From Sphaeroforma arctica JP610 (taxonomy: Eukaryota; Opisthokonta; Ichthyosporea; Ichthyophonida): DNA of 32,744 nt. Both the position numbers and the translations under genes were made by a program. Where the stretch lies: positions 7,501 through 40,244 of the forward strand of contig NW_014039738.1 in assembly GCF_001186125.1 (NCBI RefSeq), given 5' to 3'. Each line of letters begins with the position of its first letter. Position 1 is the first letter of the stretch. Under the pieces are notes generated by a model. That model was not told where the DNA came from and made no database searches. It saw only the letters and a program-made list of their open reading frames with translations. Positions 11,301 through 19,546 of the stretch are shown here, piece by piece.

Positions 11301-12402
11301 ATGTGCTTGGACTGTTTAGAGCATTGGCCATTTTGTTCTGTTCATCACCTTTGTCCTTCTAATATCACACTTTCATATGGAATACTGTATATATAATATG
11401 TAGTTTCAGCTTTGATCTCTCGTGTTTACTGTCACCATTTGCTCTTATCATCTCATACCTACACATTGGCCAGCGTGTGATAGTTTCTTCCACATATGTG
11501 CTGGTTGCCACTGGTGCCCTTATAGTCTCACACCTACGAGTTACATTATGTATGTCATTAACTTTTGATGCCATCTATCACGTGTGTGCTATTTGTCACC
11601 TTGACAATTAATATCTCATATCGAGATGTTTAATAGCGTGTACTATTGTGTTTTCATGCCATCTACCACCGTGTACTAACTATCGCGATATGCTCTTATC
11701 ATCGCATGCGCACGTCATGAAGAATATATATCATGATGTTTTGATATCTACCTTTGTGTACCTTCACCATTTTCCCTTATTATCTCACGCGCACGTAGTA
11801 AAGTATGTGTATCGTGGTGTTTGATATCATCTACCACTCTGTGCTATCACCATTTTCCCTTATCATCTCACGCGCACGCAGTAAAGTACGTGTATCGTGG
11901 TGTTTGATATCATCTACCACTCTGTGCTATCACTCTTTTTCCCTTCTCATCTCACGCGTGCATACGGTATAGTGTGTCGCTGTGCTTGGTACCATCAACT
12001 ACTGTACTAACAATCACCGCTGCTCTCAAAATCGCACGTTTACAGCAATCCGTGGCTAAGTGGGACAGAGGACAGGCGCATGTGGTGCCTCACAACGCGC
12101 ACGTGCCAGAATACGACACCGAGATGCTAGACGACGACACACACGAACCCACACATGTAAACCACCATCCACCGGAGCCCATACCCGTGCCGAAGAATGT
12201 AGAAGATCCGTGGGACGATGAGGGTGAAGGTGAAGGGGTGGATATGGGTGAGGGCGTTACTAACGGATCATCGAGAGCGGATGTGGCTGTGGATGATAGC
12301 TTGGATCGGAATAGAGCAGACATGCGCGCGGCGATGGCCGCCCATACAGCGACAAGCTCCAGGGCTAAGAAATCTAACCCGTTTCTGAAGAGGAAACGAT
12401 GA
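1..12402 (+). CDS. NBN: Nibrin (NBS1), 3' part of gene, 14 exons, 5' end outside window
   Basis: Nibrin is the regulatory subunit of the MRE11-RAD50-NBS1 complex, which senses DNA double-strand breaks in the nucleus and recruits ATM. Seen here: exon 1 carries a BRCT2-like start ([11 protein letters not shown], then LLAGAE). The next exon gives [18 protein letters not shown], which lines up with human AEIGLAVIFMTTKNYCDP at the end of BRCT2. A low-complexity charged linker follows, then a basic VKVFKK motif where animal nibrin has its MRE11-binding NFKKFKK. The C-terminus reads NPFLKRKR-stop against human NPYLKRRR-stop. Exons: 1-253, 887-967, 1732-1834, 3063-3116, 3432-3566, 4957-5127, 5439-5646, 5846-6228, 6547-6871, 7920-8053, 8571-8695, 9747-9872, 10565-10631 and 12046-12402. 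All phases fit, giving about 839 codons here, so the whole protein would be somewhat longer than human nibrin (754 aa). The FHA and BRCT1 domains must lie upstream. No clear ATM-binding FxF/Y is seen. No canonical AATAAA is visible within 300 bp of the stop. Confidence 0.82.
316..372. repeat. Compound microsatellite (TA)n(GT)n(TA)n in nibrin intron
   Basis: Alternating TA, then about 20 GT units, then TA. It lies inside the intron at 254-886. Apparent ORFs over it are only repeats of Cys-Val or Tyr-Ile. Confidence 0.95.
887..967 (+). CDS. NBN: Nibrin exon: end of BRCT2
   Basis: Acceptor TGCTTCCTTAG and a perfect donor GAT|GTAAGT. It encodes [20 protein letters not shown] then ERYCNP, the strongest single match to animal nibrin (PIPEAEIGLAVIF...YCDP). 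Enters and leaves in phase 2. Confidence 0.85.
1732..1834 (+). CDS. NBN: Nibrin linker exon (APEPNPEGD...REVRDE)
   Basis: A strong polypyrimidine acceptor (TTTTTTTTCTCATAG) precedes it and the donor is GATGAG|GTAATG. It enters in phase 2 and ends in phase 0, matching its neighbours. The sequence is Pro/Glu/Ser rich, as expected of the disordered nibrin linker. Its last 14 codons and donor are copied twice more downstream (see the repeat at 1791-2100). Confidence 0.75.
1791..2100 (+). repeat. Tandem triplication, about 125-bp unit, of exon end plus donor
   Basis: Three imperfect copies start near 1791, 1917 and 2043. Each holds an SSPP/SSPS-type coding tail followed by the donor region and intron start (GATGAGGTAATG, GATGAGGCAATG, GGCGAGGTAGTG). 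Copies 1 and 2 also share downstream intron text such as GGTTGTGCATTTGT. The second donor is GC type. Confidence 0.9.
3063..3116 (+). CDS. NBN: Nibrin short linker exon ([18 protein letters not shown])
   Basis: 18 codons, phase 0 at both ends, acceptor TTACATACAG and perfect donor AAG|GTGAGT. The RIPETQL core resembles the RIPNYQL stretch of the human linker, but that may be chance. The next exon starts with a related sequence. Confidence 0.7.
3176..3370 (+). repeat. Tandem duplication, about 105 bp, in nibrin intron
   Basis: Two copies, about 3176-3270 and 3283-3370, share CATTGAGCACACAT, GATACTTCACAGTTGTAT and AATTTAGTRCCTTTTT. The duplicated intron lies between two exons that themselves look duplicated (RIPETQLDK and [10 protein letters not shown]). 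Confidence 0.9.
3432..3566 (+). CDS. NBN: Nibrin linker exon ([19 protein letters not shown]...)
   Basis: 45 codons, phase 0 at both ends, acceptor ATCCCGTCCAG and donor CCCGAG|GTATAT. The start, [17 protein letters not shown], parallels [15 protein letters not shown] of the preceding exon, suggesting exon duplication. The rest is Glu/Pro/Lys rich and disordered-looking. Confidence 0.72.
3994..4385. repeat. Long compound microsatellite (TA, GT, TATG units) in nibrin intron
   Basis: A mosaic of TA, TATG and GT runs, with two separate (GT)n blocks near 4075-4100 and 4289-4316 and a (TATG)n block at about 4165-4203. It lies inside the 3567-4956 intron. I see no exon in that intron that fits the flanking phases. 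Confidence 0.95.
4957..5127 (+). CDS. NBN: Nibrin basic linker exon ([15 protein letters not shown]...EEEVFPE)
   Basis: 57 codons, phase 0 at both ends, acceptor CGGTAATGCAG and donor CCCGAG|GTAAAA. It encodes a Lys/Arg-rich stretch ([19 protein letters not shown], then [14 protein letters not shown]), a plausible nuclear localisation region followed by an acidic patch. Confidence 0.75.
5439..5646 (+). CDS. NBN: Nibrin linker exon ([18 protein letters not shown]...)
   Basis: Acceptor CGTTATCTAG and donor AGCAG|GTATGG. Enters in phase 0 and leaves in phase 1, which the next exon matches. It includes the basic/polar [11 protein letters not shown] segment and an acidic segment ([13 protein letters not shown]). 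Confidence 0.75.
5846..6228 (+). CDS. NBN: Nibrin large linker exon ([10 protein letters not shown]...HAPGRAK)
   Basis: About 128 codons. Acceptor GTTAACCTTTAG enters in phase 1 and the donor AAAG|GTAATT leaves in phase 0. It encodes a more hydrophobic segment ([20 protein letters not shown]), possibly a short helix, and [20 protein letters not shown]. No domain recognised. Confidence 0.75.
6544..6768 (+). repeat. 147-bp in-frame tandem duplication of acceptor plus exon start
   Basis: The copies begin at 6544 (CAGGTGCCGCCTCAC) and 6691 (CAGCCGCTGTCCCAC). Both keep a pyrimidine-rich tract and AG before a related peptide: [17 protein letters not shown] and [17 protein letters not shown]. The 147-bp offset is 49 codons, so either acceptor keeps the frame. 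Confidence 0.88.
6547..6871 (+). CDS. NBN: Nibrin linker exon with two possible acceptors
   Basis: Enters in phase 0 and leaves in phase 1 at donor CAGAAG|GTGTGT. It may start at 6547 (acceptor CGAATCAG) or at 6694 (a stronger acceptor, TATATTCTATCAG, behind a long pyrimidine tract). The whole 6547-6871 frame is open, so the longer form is possible. The part after 6694 encodes [20 protein letters not shown], a likely helix. Confidence 0.65.
7266..7356. repeat. Compound microsatellite (TA)n(GT)n ... (TA)n in nibrin intron
   Basis: TA, then GT with TTTGT interruptions, a short TATGCATGT spacer, then TA. It lies in the 6872-7919 intron. Confidence 0.95.
7920..8053 (+). CDS. NBN: Nibrin linker exon ending in a GC donor
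   Basis: Acceptor ATCCTTCCAG enters in phase 1. The coding part reads [20 protein letters not shown] then [20 protein letters not shown]. The donor is CAG|GCAAGT, a perfect GC-type site. The nearby alternative GT at 8058 would put the next exon in a frame that stops before its donor, so the GC donor is preferred. Confidence 0.72.
8318..8459. repeat. Compound microsatellite (TA)n(GT)n with about 20-bp assembly gap
   Basis: A TA run with a TATTATATTA interruption, unresolved bases at 8389, 8411 and 8416-8435, then (GT)n. It lies in the 8054-8570 intron. Its length is probably underestimated. Confidence 0.95.
8571..8695 (+). CDS. NBN: Nibrin linker exon ([16 protein letters not shown]...)
   Basis: Acceptor GTATACACAG enters in phase 0 and donor ATCAG|GTGAGA leaves in phase 2. 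It encodes a basic [14 protein letters not shown] stretch and [10 protein letters not shown]. Confidence 0.75.
9747..9872 (+). CDS. NBN: Nibrin exon before MRE11-binding motif ([19 protein letters not shown]...)
   Basis: Acceptor AACTCTGCTAG enters in phase 2 and donor AATAG|GTGTGT leaves in phase 2. [12 protein letters not shown] sits where human nibrin has LLTEFRSLVIKN, just ahead of the MRE11-binding motif, so order and spacing agree with the family. Confidence 0.78.
10565..10631 (+). CDS. NBN: Nibrin exon with MRE11-binding-like motif ([11 protein letters not shown])
   Basis: Acceptor CGTACACAG enters in phase 2 and donor AAAAAG|GTACAG leaves in phase 0. It reads [20 protein letters not shown] then [13 protein letters not shown] corresponds to NDDYGQLKNFKKFKK in human nibrin, the conserved segment that docks on MRE11. 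The basic/aromatic core spans the exon junction. Confidence 0.78.
11400..12045 (+). repeat. Tandem array of 79-88-bp units containing branch-site/acceptor sequence
   Basis: At least six units, marked by CATCTACCAC-like text near 11571, 11659, 11745, 11828, 11911 and 11990, with more diverged ones upstream. Two units (about 11822-11985) are almost identical. The last unit contains TACTAAC (12005-12011) and ends in the real acceptor GCACGTTTACAG at 12045. Inner units end in look-alikes such as CGCGCACGCAG and CGCGCACGTAG. Confidence 0.9.
12046..12402 (+). CDS. NBN: Nibrin last exon, C-terminus NPFLKRKR
   Basis: 118 codons plus TGA, entered in phase 0. It starts [20 protein letters not shown], has an acidic middle ([10 protein letters not shown] and [16 protein letters not shown]), and ends [15 protein letters not shown]. 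Animal nibrin ends LFRYNPYLKRRR. The acidic patch could play the part of the ATM-contacting acidic segment, but the aromatic FxF/Y core is not visible. Confidence 0.82.
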   Translation, partial: QSVAKWDRGQAHVVPHNAHVPEYDTEMLDDDTHEPTHVNHHPPEPIPVPKNVEDPWDDEGEGEGVDMGEGVTNGSSRADVAVDDSLDRNRADMRAAMAAHTATSSRAKKSNPFLKRKR

Positions 12403-14620
12403 GTTGGGCTTGCATGTGTGCATATTTATGTGTACCACATTGTACAGGTTTACATGTGAGCAGTGCATATGATAGTGCATCATATCGTTCGTTTCTTGAC
12501 AAGGAAGAGCTGAGAATGAGGTTATAGCAAGTATATGTATGTGCAGTATATTCTTAACTTGATTTGTATATTGTATATATGTGTTAAGAAATACAGATAC
12601 ATAGTGCAGAGCTACACCACAAGGATGTGGCCTTGTGCGACTTGGTCATCATTGCGGCTTGCCCAATTGCTTGCTGCATCCAGCCTCCCAAAATTACTTC
12701 GTATCTTGAGCCATTTAACCGATTTGAGGAGAGCAGAGTGAGAAAGACTTGTAACACAATACAAAGACTCTCACGTCCCCAAGGATTCTACGTGCCTGGC
12801 GACCGGCGCGCTATCGGTCCTCGCGTTTACCTACCCAGCCATGAGTAAATGGTTACCTACATGCGTATACCTACCTTACTACGAGCTATGACTACCCACG
12901 GGCCTACCTACGCATCTTCGGACCCTTCTCCCTCCAGTACACACACACGTTTTCATGACAGTCCACGTGCCCACCACCTCGCACGCGCTCCAAATCGCCC
13001 ACGCATAGATGGCTACCAGCACTTGCGCAGTGTACGGTGTACTCGTGATCATGGCTACATACCTGCCTTTAAATACCGAATTGCGTACTGTTACGCTCGA
13101 GTTCCGATCCTACCACGTGCGTAGTGGTCTGAGTACGTGAATAGGTCAAGAACAGATAGAAGGCCCATGTGCTCCTATCCTATCGACCGTGTATATAGTG
13201 TCACACCGCAGCACGGATAAGCGACAGGGGAACACATACTTCAGTGAACACCTATGGGACTCATTGAATGACCGAGTTCCCTTAGTGCAGAGATGTGTCC
13301 TCCGGTAAGACTGGATTATATCGTTAGGCTCCTACAGACAGTTATGGCACAGCCACGTGGGTTTTCCGCGATAAGTCTCGAGATACCTTGAACACGAGGA
13401 TTTTTCCAGAAGAAACATGCCACACTAAAATATATAAGGTGGTTCTGGACTGAATGCAAACTTCCAAATATAATCAGACTATAATTGAGACACAGCAGAA
13501 TTGCCTTTTCTGTCAGGCATTTGCAACTTCGAGTAGGAATTTAATTTGAATCCCTGGAAGTGCGTGGTCGCTCGACATCAACCCCCAAAAAAAACTAGGG
13601 GATCTGGGCAGCTGAACGTACCTTGATCGATCAGGGTACAGCTGGGAAATGCAATTACTCGCCTGGCCACGCCACTTGTATGTAGATATACCAGAGCAGA
13701 TAAGGCCTCAGAATTTTGCGTGTTGGTTGTGAAACATTCAATGGACAGTTCGTCCCTCCGATCAATGCATATGTATGTGATGTGTGTACGTGCACATGCC
13801 TCATCTAAAAGTTTCTTATTGTTGAGTGTATGCGTACACGCAAATATGCAAAATCACTCTCCGAACTCGTGGAGAAGTGCGAATTTACACGTGTTAATGG
13901 GAAATTCAAACATTTCTTCATGGCGTTTCTGGTTATACGTTCACAATCTGAGCTTTGAAAGTACTTGAAAATGCACATGCGCTCGAATAAACCACTAAAA
14001 TATGTGCGTACAATTACTCGTATGTGTGCGTCTCTTTATCCTGATTTTTTATTGAAGCATACGCGGGTTTGTATTATACCATTGCAATACTAGACTTGCG
14101 CGACTATACTGGAATTTATACTCGGGCATTTTTTTTTTAAATGCTAGGCAAGATTTAGAACTTTTGCTGAAGTGAGGTGCGTTCGGCACTGAGGGATGAT
14201 CCTAAGTCGACCTGATTCTGTACATGAAAGTGAATTTTACAATTATTGTGGCAGCTGTGCCAGTCATCCTGGTGTCCCTCAACAGAAGACATCCCGAACA
14301 ATCGACATAATACTTGGTGGTCTGTTATGTACGCTTATAGTATACCATCCACTTAACTGAAGTGCTTGGTGGGTGTTAGTCCAGTGTGATATCTAATTAT
14401 TCAGTTTTACTGTATATGCAAGATTTCTTTGCTTACAGCATCCAACTATTCAAGTGCATAAAGAACTTCGTTTCAATTGTAATTTTCACTTGTACAGTAG
14501 GTGTTCTGAAGTTTGACTAAATAAAAACACTGTAATAATAGAATGGTACTTCAATAAAATGATGAAAAATAACATTTGCCTTGTACTTTTTGACTTTATA
14601 ATATGCTTATTTTTTGGTTG
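12403..14620. other. Intergenic, no gene recognised
   Basis: Several short open frames occur on the + strand (12627-12848, 12849-13124, 13720-13968), but none has family features or plausible splice context. The nibrin 3' UTR must lie at its start. It holds CTAC-rich text near 12,840-12,930 and a quasi-palindrome at 13,618-13,639. AATAAA motifs near 14,519 and 14,552 have no associated gene. Confidence 0.6.
13618..13639. repeat. 22-bp quasi-palindrome centred on GATCGATC
   Basis: GTACCTTGATCGATCAGGG followed by TAC reads almost the same on both strands (one mismatched pair) and is flanked on each side by CAGCTG-like text. Role unknown. Confidence 0.5.
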
Positions 14621-14621
14621 C

Positions 14622-14981
14622 TTACTCGTAGATCATTGATTGCTGTCTGCCTGACTTGTAAATACTTTTCGATAGATGCCTTTTCATGAGTTTTCGCTCT
14701 TTGAATCGACTCTTGAATGCTTTTCTTTCGTCATGAGTTTTCGACCTTTGAATTGACTCGTGAATACTAACAAGAGTTTTTCGGTCTTTGAACTTGATTC
14801 TCGACCCTTGAACGTTGGGAATACTTGCCAATGCTAATACTTCCGGATTTTGGATTATGAATGATCGAATGTTTTCGCCTGCAAATACAATACTGTCTGA
14901 AAATGTCTTTGTGAATTCTCGTGAGTTGGATCGCATTGTGAATAGCCTGAAACTTAGAATATCTTCAAATAATAAAGGCAA
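14622..14981 (-). CDS. Hypothetical 119-aa frame with internal repeats
   Basis: Not recognised. It is Lys/Arg/Ser rich, and its second half is built from the tandem-like repeats at 14,684-14,812 (SRFKERK, IQRSKTHDERK, IKFKDRK). It lies downstream of the copia coding region on the same strand, so it may be chance coding within that element's terminal or flanking DNA. I consider it more likely not a gene. Confidence 0.2.
   Translation of the reverse strand: MPLLFEDILSFRLFTMRSNSREFTKTFSDSIVFAGENIRSFIIQNPEVLALASIPNVQGSRIKFKDRKTLVSIHESIQRSKTHDERKAFKSRFKERKLMKRHLSKSIYKSGRQQSMIYE
14684..14812. repeat. Short imperfect repeats (35-43 bp)
   Basis: Copies at 14,684-14,718 and 14,731-14,765 share TCATGAGTTTTCG then CTTTGAAT and GACTC. 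A third, longer and more diverged copy lies at 14,770-14,812. Confidence 0.85.
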
Positions 14982-15180
14982 TTAGTATATGAATCTTTTT
15001 ACGCTGTGTATTCTGGTACAAGTCTTTTTCGACTTAGTATATCCCAAATTTGTTCAAGCGATTAGTGTATGGTTTTCATAATGTGTTCATTGGTACAAAA
15101 TGTCTCTTAAGACTTTAAGATAGGAGGTATATGATTTTTACACTGTATACTTCGGCACAATTTGTGTACTCTCCGATTCT

Positions 15181-15258
15181 TGTATTATTTTCATATTGCT
15201 TGCCTTTTACACTTGTGTTTGTATTATCTTCATATTGCTTGCCTTTTACACTTGTGTT
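15181..15258. repeat. Two-copy 39-bp tandem repeat
   Basis: 15,181-15,219 and 15,220-15,258 differ at one base. On the minus strand they lie just after a TATATAAATATA stretch (about 15,260-15,275) and just downstream of the copia coding region, possibly in its 3' LTR. LTR ends are not defined. Confidence 0.92.
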
Positions 15259-15584
15259 TATATTTATATAGCGCTTTTCTATTGTCAATAGACACATAGA
15301 CTTCACTTTTAATGGGCGTCCCCAAAAAAGTGGAATGACTATATCAATTGCAATAGGAGCAATCCGTACTATATCATCTGAGCATAATCGTAACTGTTTC
15401 ATTCATATCGAATATATTAAATGCTCTTTAACGTACGGCTTGATATATTTACACTTGTGTTTACTGTACAGTGGTCACCGGTTGTATATGTTTTCTATAG
15501 GTCAGACATCTTGCTCATTATTTTGTCTCGAGCGTATATAAACTTTTTCTGGTCTAAGGGTTTTGTAAGCATATCGCTTAAAAT

Positions 15585-16259
15585 TTATGTTGTTGGTGTG
15601 TATAGAAGTCGGACTTCGCCTGTGACTATCCTTTCTTGTGTGGAGTGATAATGCTTGTGTCTGTGGCGTGTGCGCACTGAGGACTTTGAATTCTCACTTA
15701 TCTTGATCGATGACTTGTTGTTTTGTTCGATGATCGTAGGCTGTGCTTGCGGTAGACCAATTCCTTTAAGTAAGTGCCGTGCCCATACTGCGTCTCGTGT
15801 TGTGTCTGAGCATGCGACATATTCTGCTTCGGCTGTCGAAAGTGCTGTTGTCTTATGTAAGTTCGTCCCCCATAAAAACGGTACACCTGCTATCATACCA
15901 ATCTTTCCTGTAGTAGATTTTGTATTTTCTGAGTTTGAACAGTAGTCACTGTCAGCTGAAAAAATAGGTGTGAAGGGTATATCCTTACTGTATGTGATGC
16001 CCAAATCTCGTGTTCCTGACAAGTATCGTAAAACTCGCTTGGCGGCTCGTAAGTGGCGTTCCATCGGTGCGACTAAATGACGTCCCAGTAGGTTCACCGC
16101 AAGTGATATGTCCGGTCTCGTGCCATCCGCCAAGTATCGTAAGCATCTTACAATGTGTTGATAAGCTTTGATGTCAGTAGGTGTATCTTTGTCCGTAGCA
16201 ATGTAATCGGTTCCAATGCAAGGGACCCGATATGTATTGCATTCTAGTAAATTCTTCAA
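15585..16259 (-). pseudogene. Copia RNase H region
   Basis: Contains the copia hallmark segment TRPDISLAVNLLGRH, then FSADSDYCSN and STAEAEYVACSDTTRDAVW, followed by a KHYHSTQERI stretch. This matches the connection plus RNase H part of copia Pol. Confidence 0.9.
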
Positions 16260-16289
16260 GTAGATCCATTGTGTATTGGCCCTGATGTA

Positions 16290-17112
16290 TGCTGACTTTG
16301 AGTTTGAGTTTGAGAACCCGGCTAGGCTCGCCCATATCTGTAGTGTTCCATTGTGTCTTCATTGCCTGAGTTATTGCATCCGCATCTGCTTTCGATTGAC
16401 ACATCACAATTTTGTCGTCCACTTGTACAAATAGTATACATAGTTGTCCGGCTGAAGTTCGTTTGACGAATAAAGCTTTGTCCTCATATAGTGGAATGTA
16501 ACCTTGCTTGATACAGAGCGCCTTATTTTGTTGATACCAGAGCTCGCCGGATTGAGGTAAACCATATAGAGCCTTTGATACTTTGCACACGACGGTCTTG
16601 TCTCCTTTTAGTGATCGTGTCAGTAATGCCTGTTGAGTAGGAGAAAGATGTTGATTTAGTAGATGATATCCTCTGAGTACACGCATATATACTGGCTCCT
16701 CGAGGTCGCTATTCAGGTAAGCATTCGGTGTGTCGTACTGGCGGACGGTCATGTTCGTGTGGGCTAGCAGTGCCATACATAATCGAAATGTATCTTTGTT
16801 GACCACTGGGACATAGCTTCGAGTATAGTCAATTCCTTCAACGGCGGACCAGGCAGCGACGGTCAATCGGCTCTTCAGTCTGACTACGATGCCTTTGTCG
16901 TTCCGTTTCTCAACAAAGACCCATTTCGGACTGAAAATTGTCTTGTCAGGTGGTTTGCTGTCAACCAGGGTGAGTGTTGGCTTGGTGATGACAAGTGCGG
17001 TCAACTCTTGATTGATACTGGATAGCCATGAATCTTGATTCGAAAGTTTTGCAATATCTGAATATACTTTGGGTACAGATTTTTCAGGTGTTAGTTTGTT
17101 AGTTATTTTCAT
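16290..17112 (-). pseudogene. Copia reverse transcriptase region
   Basis: Begins with FSPKWVFVEKRNDKGIVVRL and YTRSYVPVVNKDTFRLCMAL, passes QYDTPNAYLNSDLEEPVYM and KALYGLPQSGELWY, and reaches the catalytic LFVQVDDKIVM box. All are in copia RT order. Confidence 0.92.
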
Positions 17113-17447
17113 AGTGGCAATATTTGTATTTTTTTGAGCGTGTGTGGGTGCGGGTAAAGGTATGTATGGAGGTGGTCTGCGTGTAAATGTTTGTTGCGTG
17201 CATATGTCATTATTCCAAATGAAGAATTGATCCTCAAATATTGTGGCATCTCTACTTATAGCTATTGTCTTTGTGGATGGATTCTAAATTTTATATGTGT
17301 CCGTAGTAGTGTTGAGTGGTTGTGCGATTAGTATCCCTGGTCGGCCACGGTTAGCAAGTGATGATGTATCTTGCCTCTCCTTGTAGAGTACCCTACATCC
17401 AAATACGCGGTATCGGTCGGTGTTTGCTGGCTGTTGTGACAGTAGTG

Positions 17448-17912
17448 TTATGGGTGGTGGGCTGGGTTTGACCATAAGGCGTTAGTAATATTAACAGCAT
17501 GAATTATTGCTTCTCCCCAAAAGCTTGACGGCAGATTTGCATACGCAAGCATGGCTCGGGCTCGATTTTTGATAGTCTGGTGGGCTCTCTCGACAATCCC
17601 GTGCAGTTGTGGTGTGGCCGTCGGTACGTATCTGATCATGTTTCCCAAGTGGCATAATTTTCGTCTCATCTCGACTGATGTAAATTGACTGCCTTGGTCG
17701 AATTGTATTGTCGAAACTCTCCTTCCGGATAATACGTGTAGCTGGTCGAATAATTGCAGCAGATATTCCAAGTCGTTGGCGATTGTTATAGTCGTTAATA
17801 GTGTGACCATAAGATATCGCGAGTGATCGTCTATTATTGTCAGGGCATATCGATTGTTGTCTAAAGTAGGGGGGCTATACGGTCCTATAATATCACTTAG
17901 GAACAAATCCAA
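17448..17912 (-). pseudogene. Copia integrase catalytic core
   Basis: DDE core signs: LFLSDIIGPYSPP, ALTIIDDHSRYLMV, IQFDQGSQFTS and HGIVERAHQTIKNRARAM, then the SSFWGEAIIHAVNITN segment. A further downstream copia integrase/linker-like stretch is at 17,284-17,475. Confidence 0.9.
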
Positions 17913-17979
17913 TGGTTCAGAAGAAACTTCGCCTTGTCTTTCGCTGGAAGTAGAACGGCTCCTTTGGTTGGCCCTAGCA

Positions 17980-18320
17980 AATTCGTCGCACTGCTTATGT
18001 TATCAAATGAGTCTTCTTCAATATGTATACCGCGATTCTTCGGTGTAATGATGGCGAGGTGTTTTCCTGAAAATATAAAGAGATTCCCATGTTCTGTCAT
18101 CAATCGTACGCTGAGTAAAGAAATCGTGAATGTCTCATCCAGCAGGGCTGTTCCGAGATCGAAGAATTCGGCAGAGCAAGTTGGTGTAATACTGTTCCCA
18201 TCAGCAACTTTCACTGTATATGTATTGTTGGCGGTTGTCGGTAAATTTAGCGCGACTGTCTTTTCTGAATATGGTAATATATACTTGGTCGCACATGAAT
18301 CGATGGCGAGTCAATATCCT
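17980..18320 (-). pseudogene. Copia aspartic protease region
   Basis: The minus strand encodes AIDSCATKYIL, the DSxATxxI active-site form of copia proteases, then VKVADGNSITPTCSAEFFDL and LGPTKGAVLLPA. It sits between gag and integrase as expected. Confidence 0.75.
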
Positions 18321-18689
18321 CCTGGACCTCTCAATTGGGGCAGTCTTGGGTTGAATTATGTGTCTACCTGGGTGGCATGAGCGTTCACCATAAAAGCATT
18401 TGCTGGTTGTTGGGACCTTGTATGTGTGCTGCTTGGTTTTTGTATATGCGCGTATTCCAACTATATCCAATTGACATATTGTTGATGTTGTGCTGCGGCA
18501 TCTTTCTAGTCAAATTCAGCTTGCAGTCTTATGAGCAAACTGTCTGCAAGATTGGGATTAGCAATTGCAGAATTAGCGTGTTGTTGTCGGTTTCTTAATC
18601 CATAATTTTTGTATGATCCTTGTCCTCGATTTCCATATCGTCTGTTGAATCCTCCGCGTTGGTTTTGGTCGGGTTTTGAGTCGTTGGTC

Positions 18690-19300
18690 CATCTGTGCGA
18701 GGAGTGGACCCAGCATTGTTTCCGGAGAAGCCATCATTTCTAGAGAATGGTCCCATCGATTGTGATTAATGGTTGATGAAGTGGGTCTGGGCTTGGTGGC
18801 TCTCGCCACAATACTAACTGTCGGGATAAGTTCGTTCTGAGGGGTCCGGTTGGATCTTCCATTTCTGGAATAACCGGAGGACTGTCTCGGATCGGAATGT
18901 CCAATGATATTGTAGCAATTTGCCCAAGCGGGACAAGTCGTCGACTGCCAGGTTTAATTTCCCTGGCATGTAACCGAGGGCTACTGGCCAGAGGATTTTT
19001 TTTGGTGGCAGAACCACACTAGACGCCTCAGTTGCGCATTCATCAAGGATGATTGACTTCTGCGCGTGTAGAGCCGTACTGCTGTCTGTGAGCCACAGTA
19101 GAGGCACCTGGCCGATTGTATGGTGGGTGTGAAAGTACTCGTAGGCCAAAATCAGAGCCTTCAGTTCCAAGACTGCTATGGGCCATAGGGACTCCGTATG
19201 ACACCATATCCCGGCAAAGGTGAAGGTGGTCTTGTCATCTCGATGGTGTTCTGAACTAGATCGATGATGACACCGAGGTGCTGTAATCGGGATGGATCTA
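18690..19300 (-). mobile_element. DIRS-type retroelement remnant (RT end, RNase H)
   Basis: The minus strand encodes RLQHLGVIIDL with NTIEM, then LELKALILAYEYFH, WLTDSSTALHA, ALGYMPGKLNLAVDDLSR and LLQYHWTF. Each matches the DIRS-like element at 28.6-32.4 kb. It ends near 18,690 within WDHSLEMMASPETMLGPLLA-like sequence, where copia gag text takes over. It is a broken fragment of a related but distinct family member and is older than the junction. Confidence 0.85.
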
Positions 19301-19546
19301 CCTTGTTTTGACTAAAAAAACCCCATTCCTTTTTCCAAAGGGCTTTTCGCCTTAAAAATTATCCTAATTCCGATTTACCTTGTTTATTTTCAGCAGAATT
19401 GGGCTCGTGTTGCAGAGACTCAAATGACATTTCTTGAAATAGATGTTATTGACAGAGGAGTAGAGGGACTCAGACTAATTTTCTTTTATTAAAATATATT
19501 TATTTTTAACCGTGGAGTATAGGGATAATATTATTTATTTCAAAAA
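19301..19546. other. AT-rich unassigned sequence before gap
   Basis: No reading frame or repeat recognised. It leads into the 828-base assembly gap. Confidence 0.6.

Larger units (their letters stand above)
15500..18690 (-). mobile_element. Ty1/copia-type LTR retrotransposon, broken
   Basis: Parts run 5' to 3' on the minus strand: gag C-terminus with Arg/Gly-rich text, aspartic protease, integrase core, reverse transcriptase, RNase H. Integrase before RT is the copia order. The element is broken at several places. Its 5' side is replaced near 18.69 kb by DIRS-type sequence, so the 5' LTR is not present next to gag. I could not define a pair of LTRs, and the 3' LTR may lie within about 14.6-15.3 kb. 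Age cannot be measured without LTRs, but domain motifs are still readable, so it is probably not ancient. Confidence 0.9.

Noticed and set aside
12627-13124. Two adjacent open frames after nibrin
   Set aside because: No family features; His/Arg/Pro-rich chance coding in CTAC-rich DNA.
14600-15330. Defined 3' LTR of the copia element
   Set aside because: A TATA-like stretch and repeats are present, but no partner LTR exists in the window, so boundaries cannot be supported.
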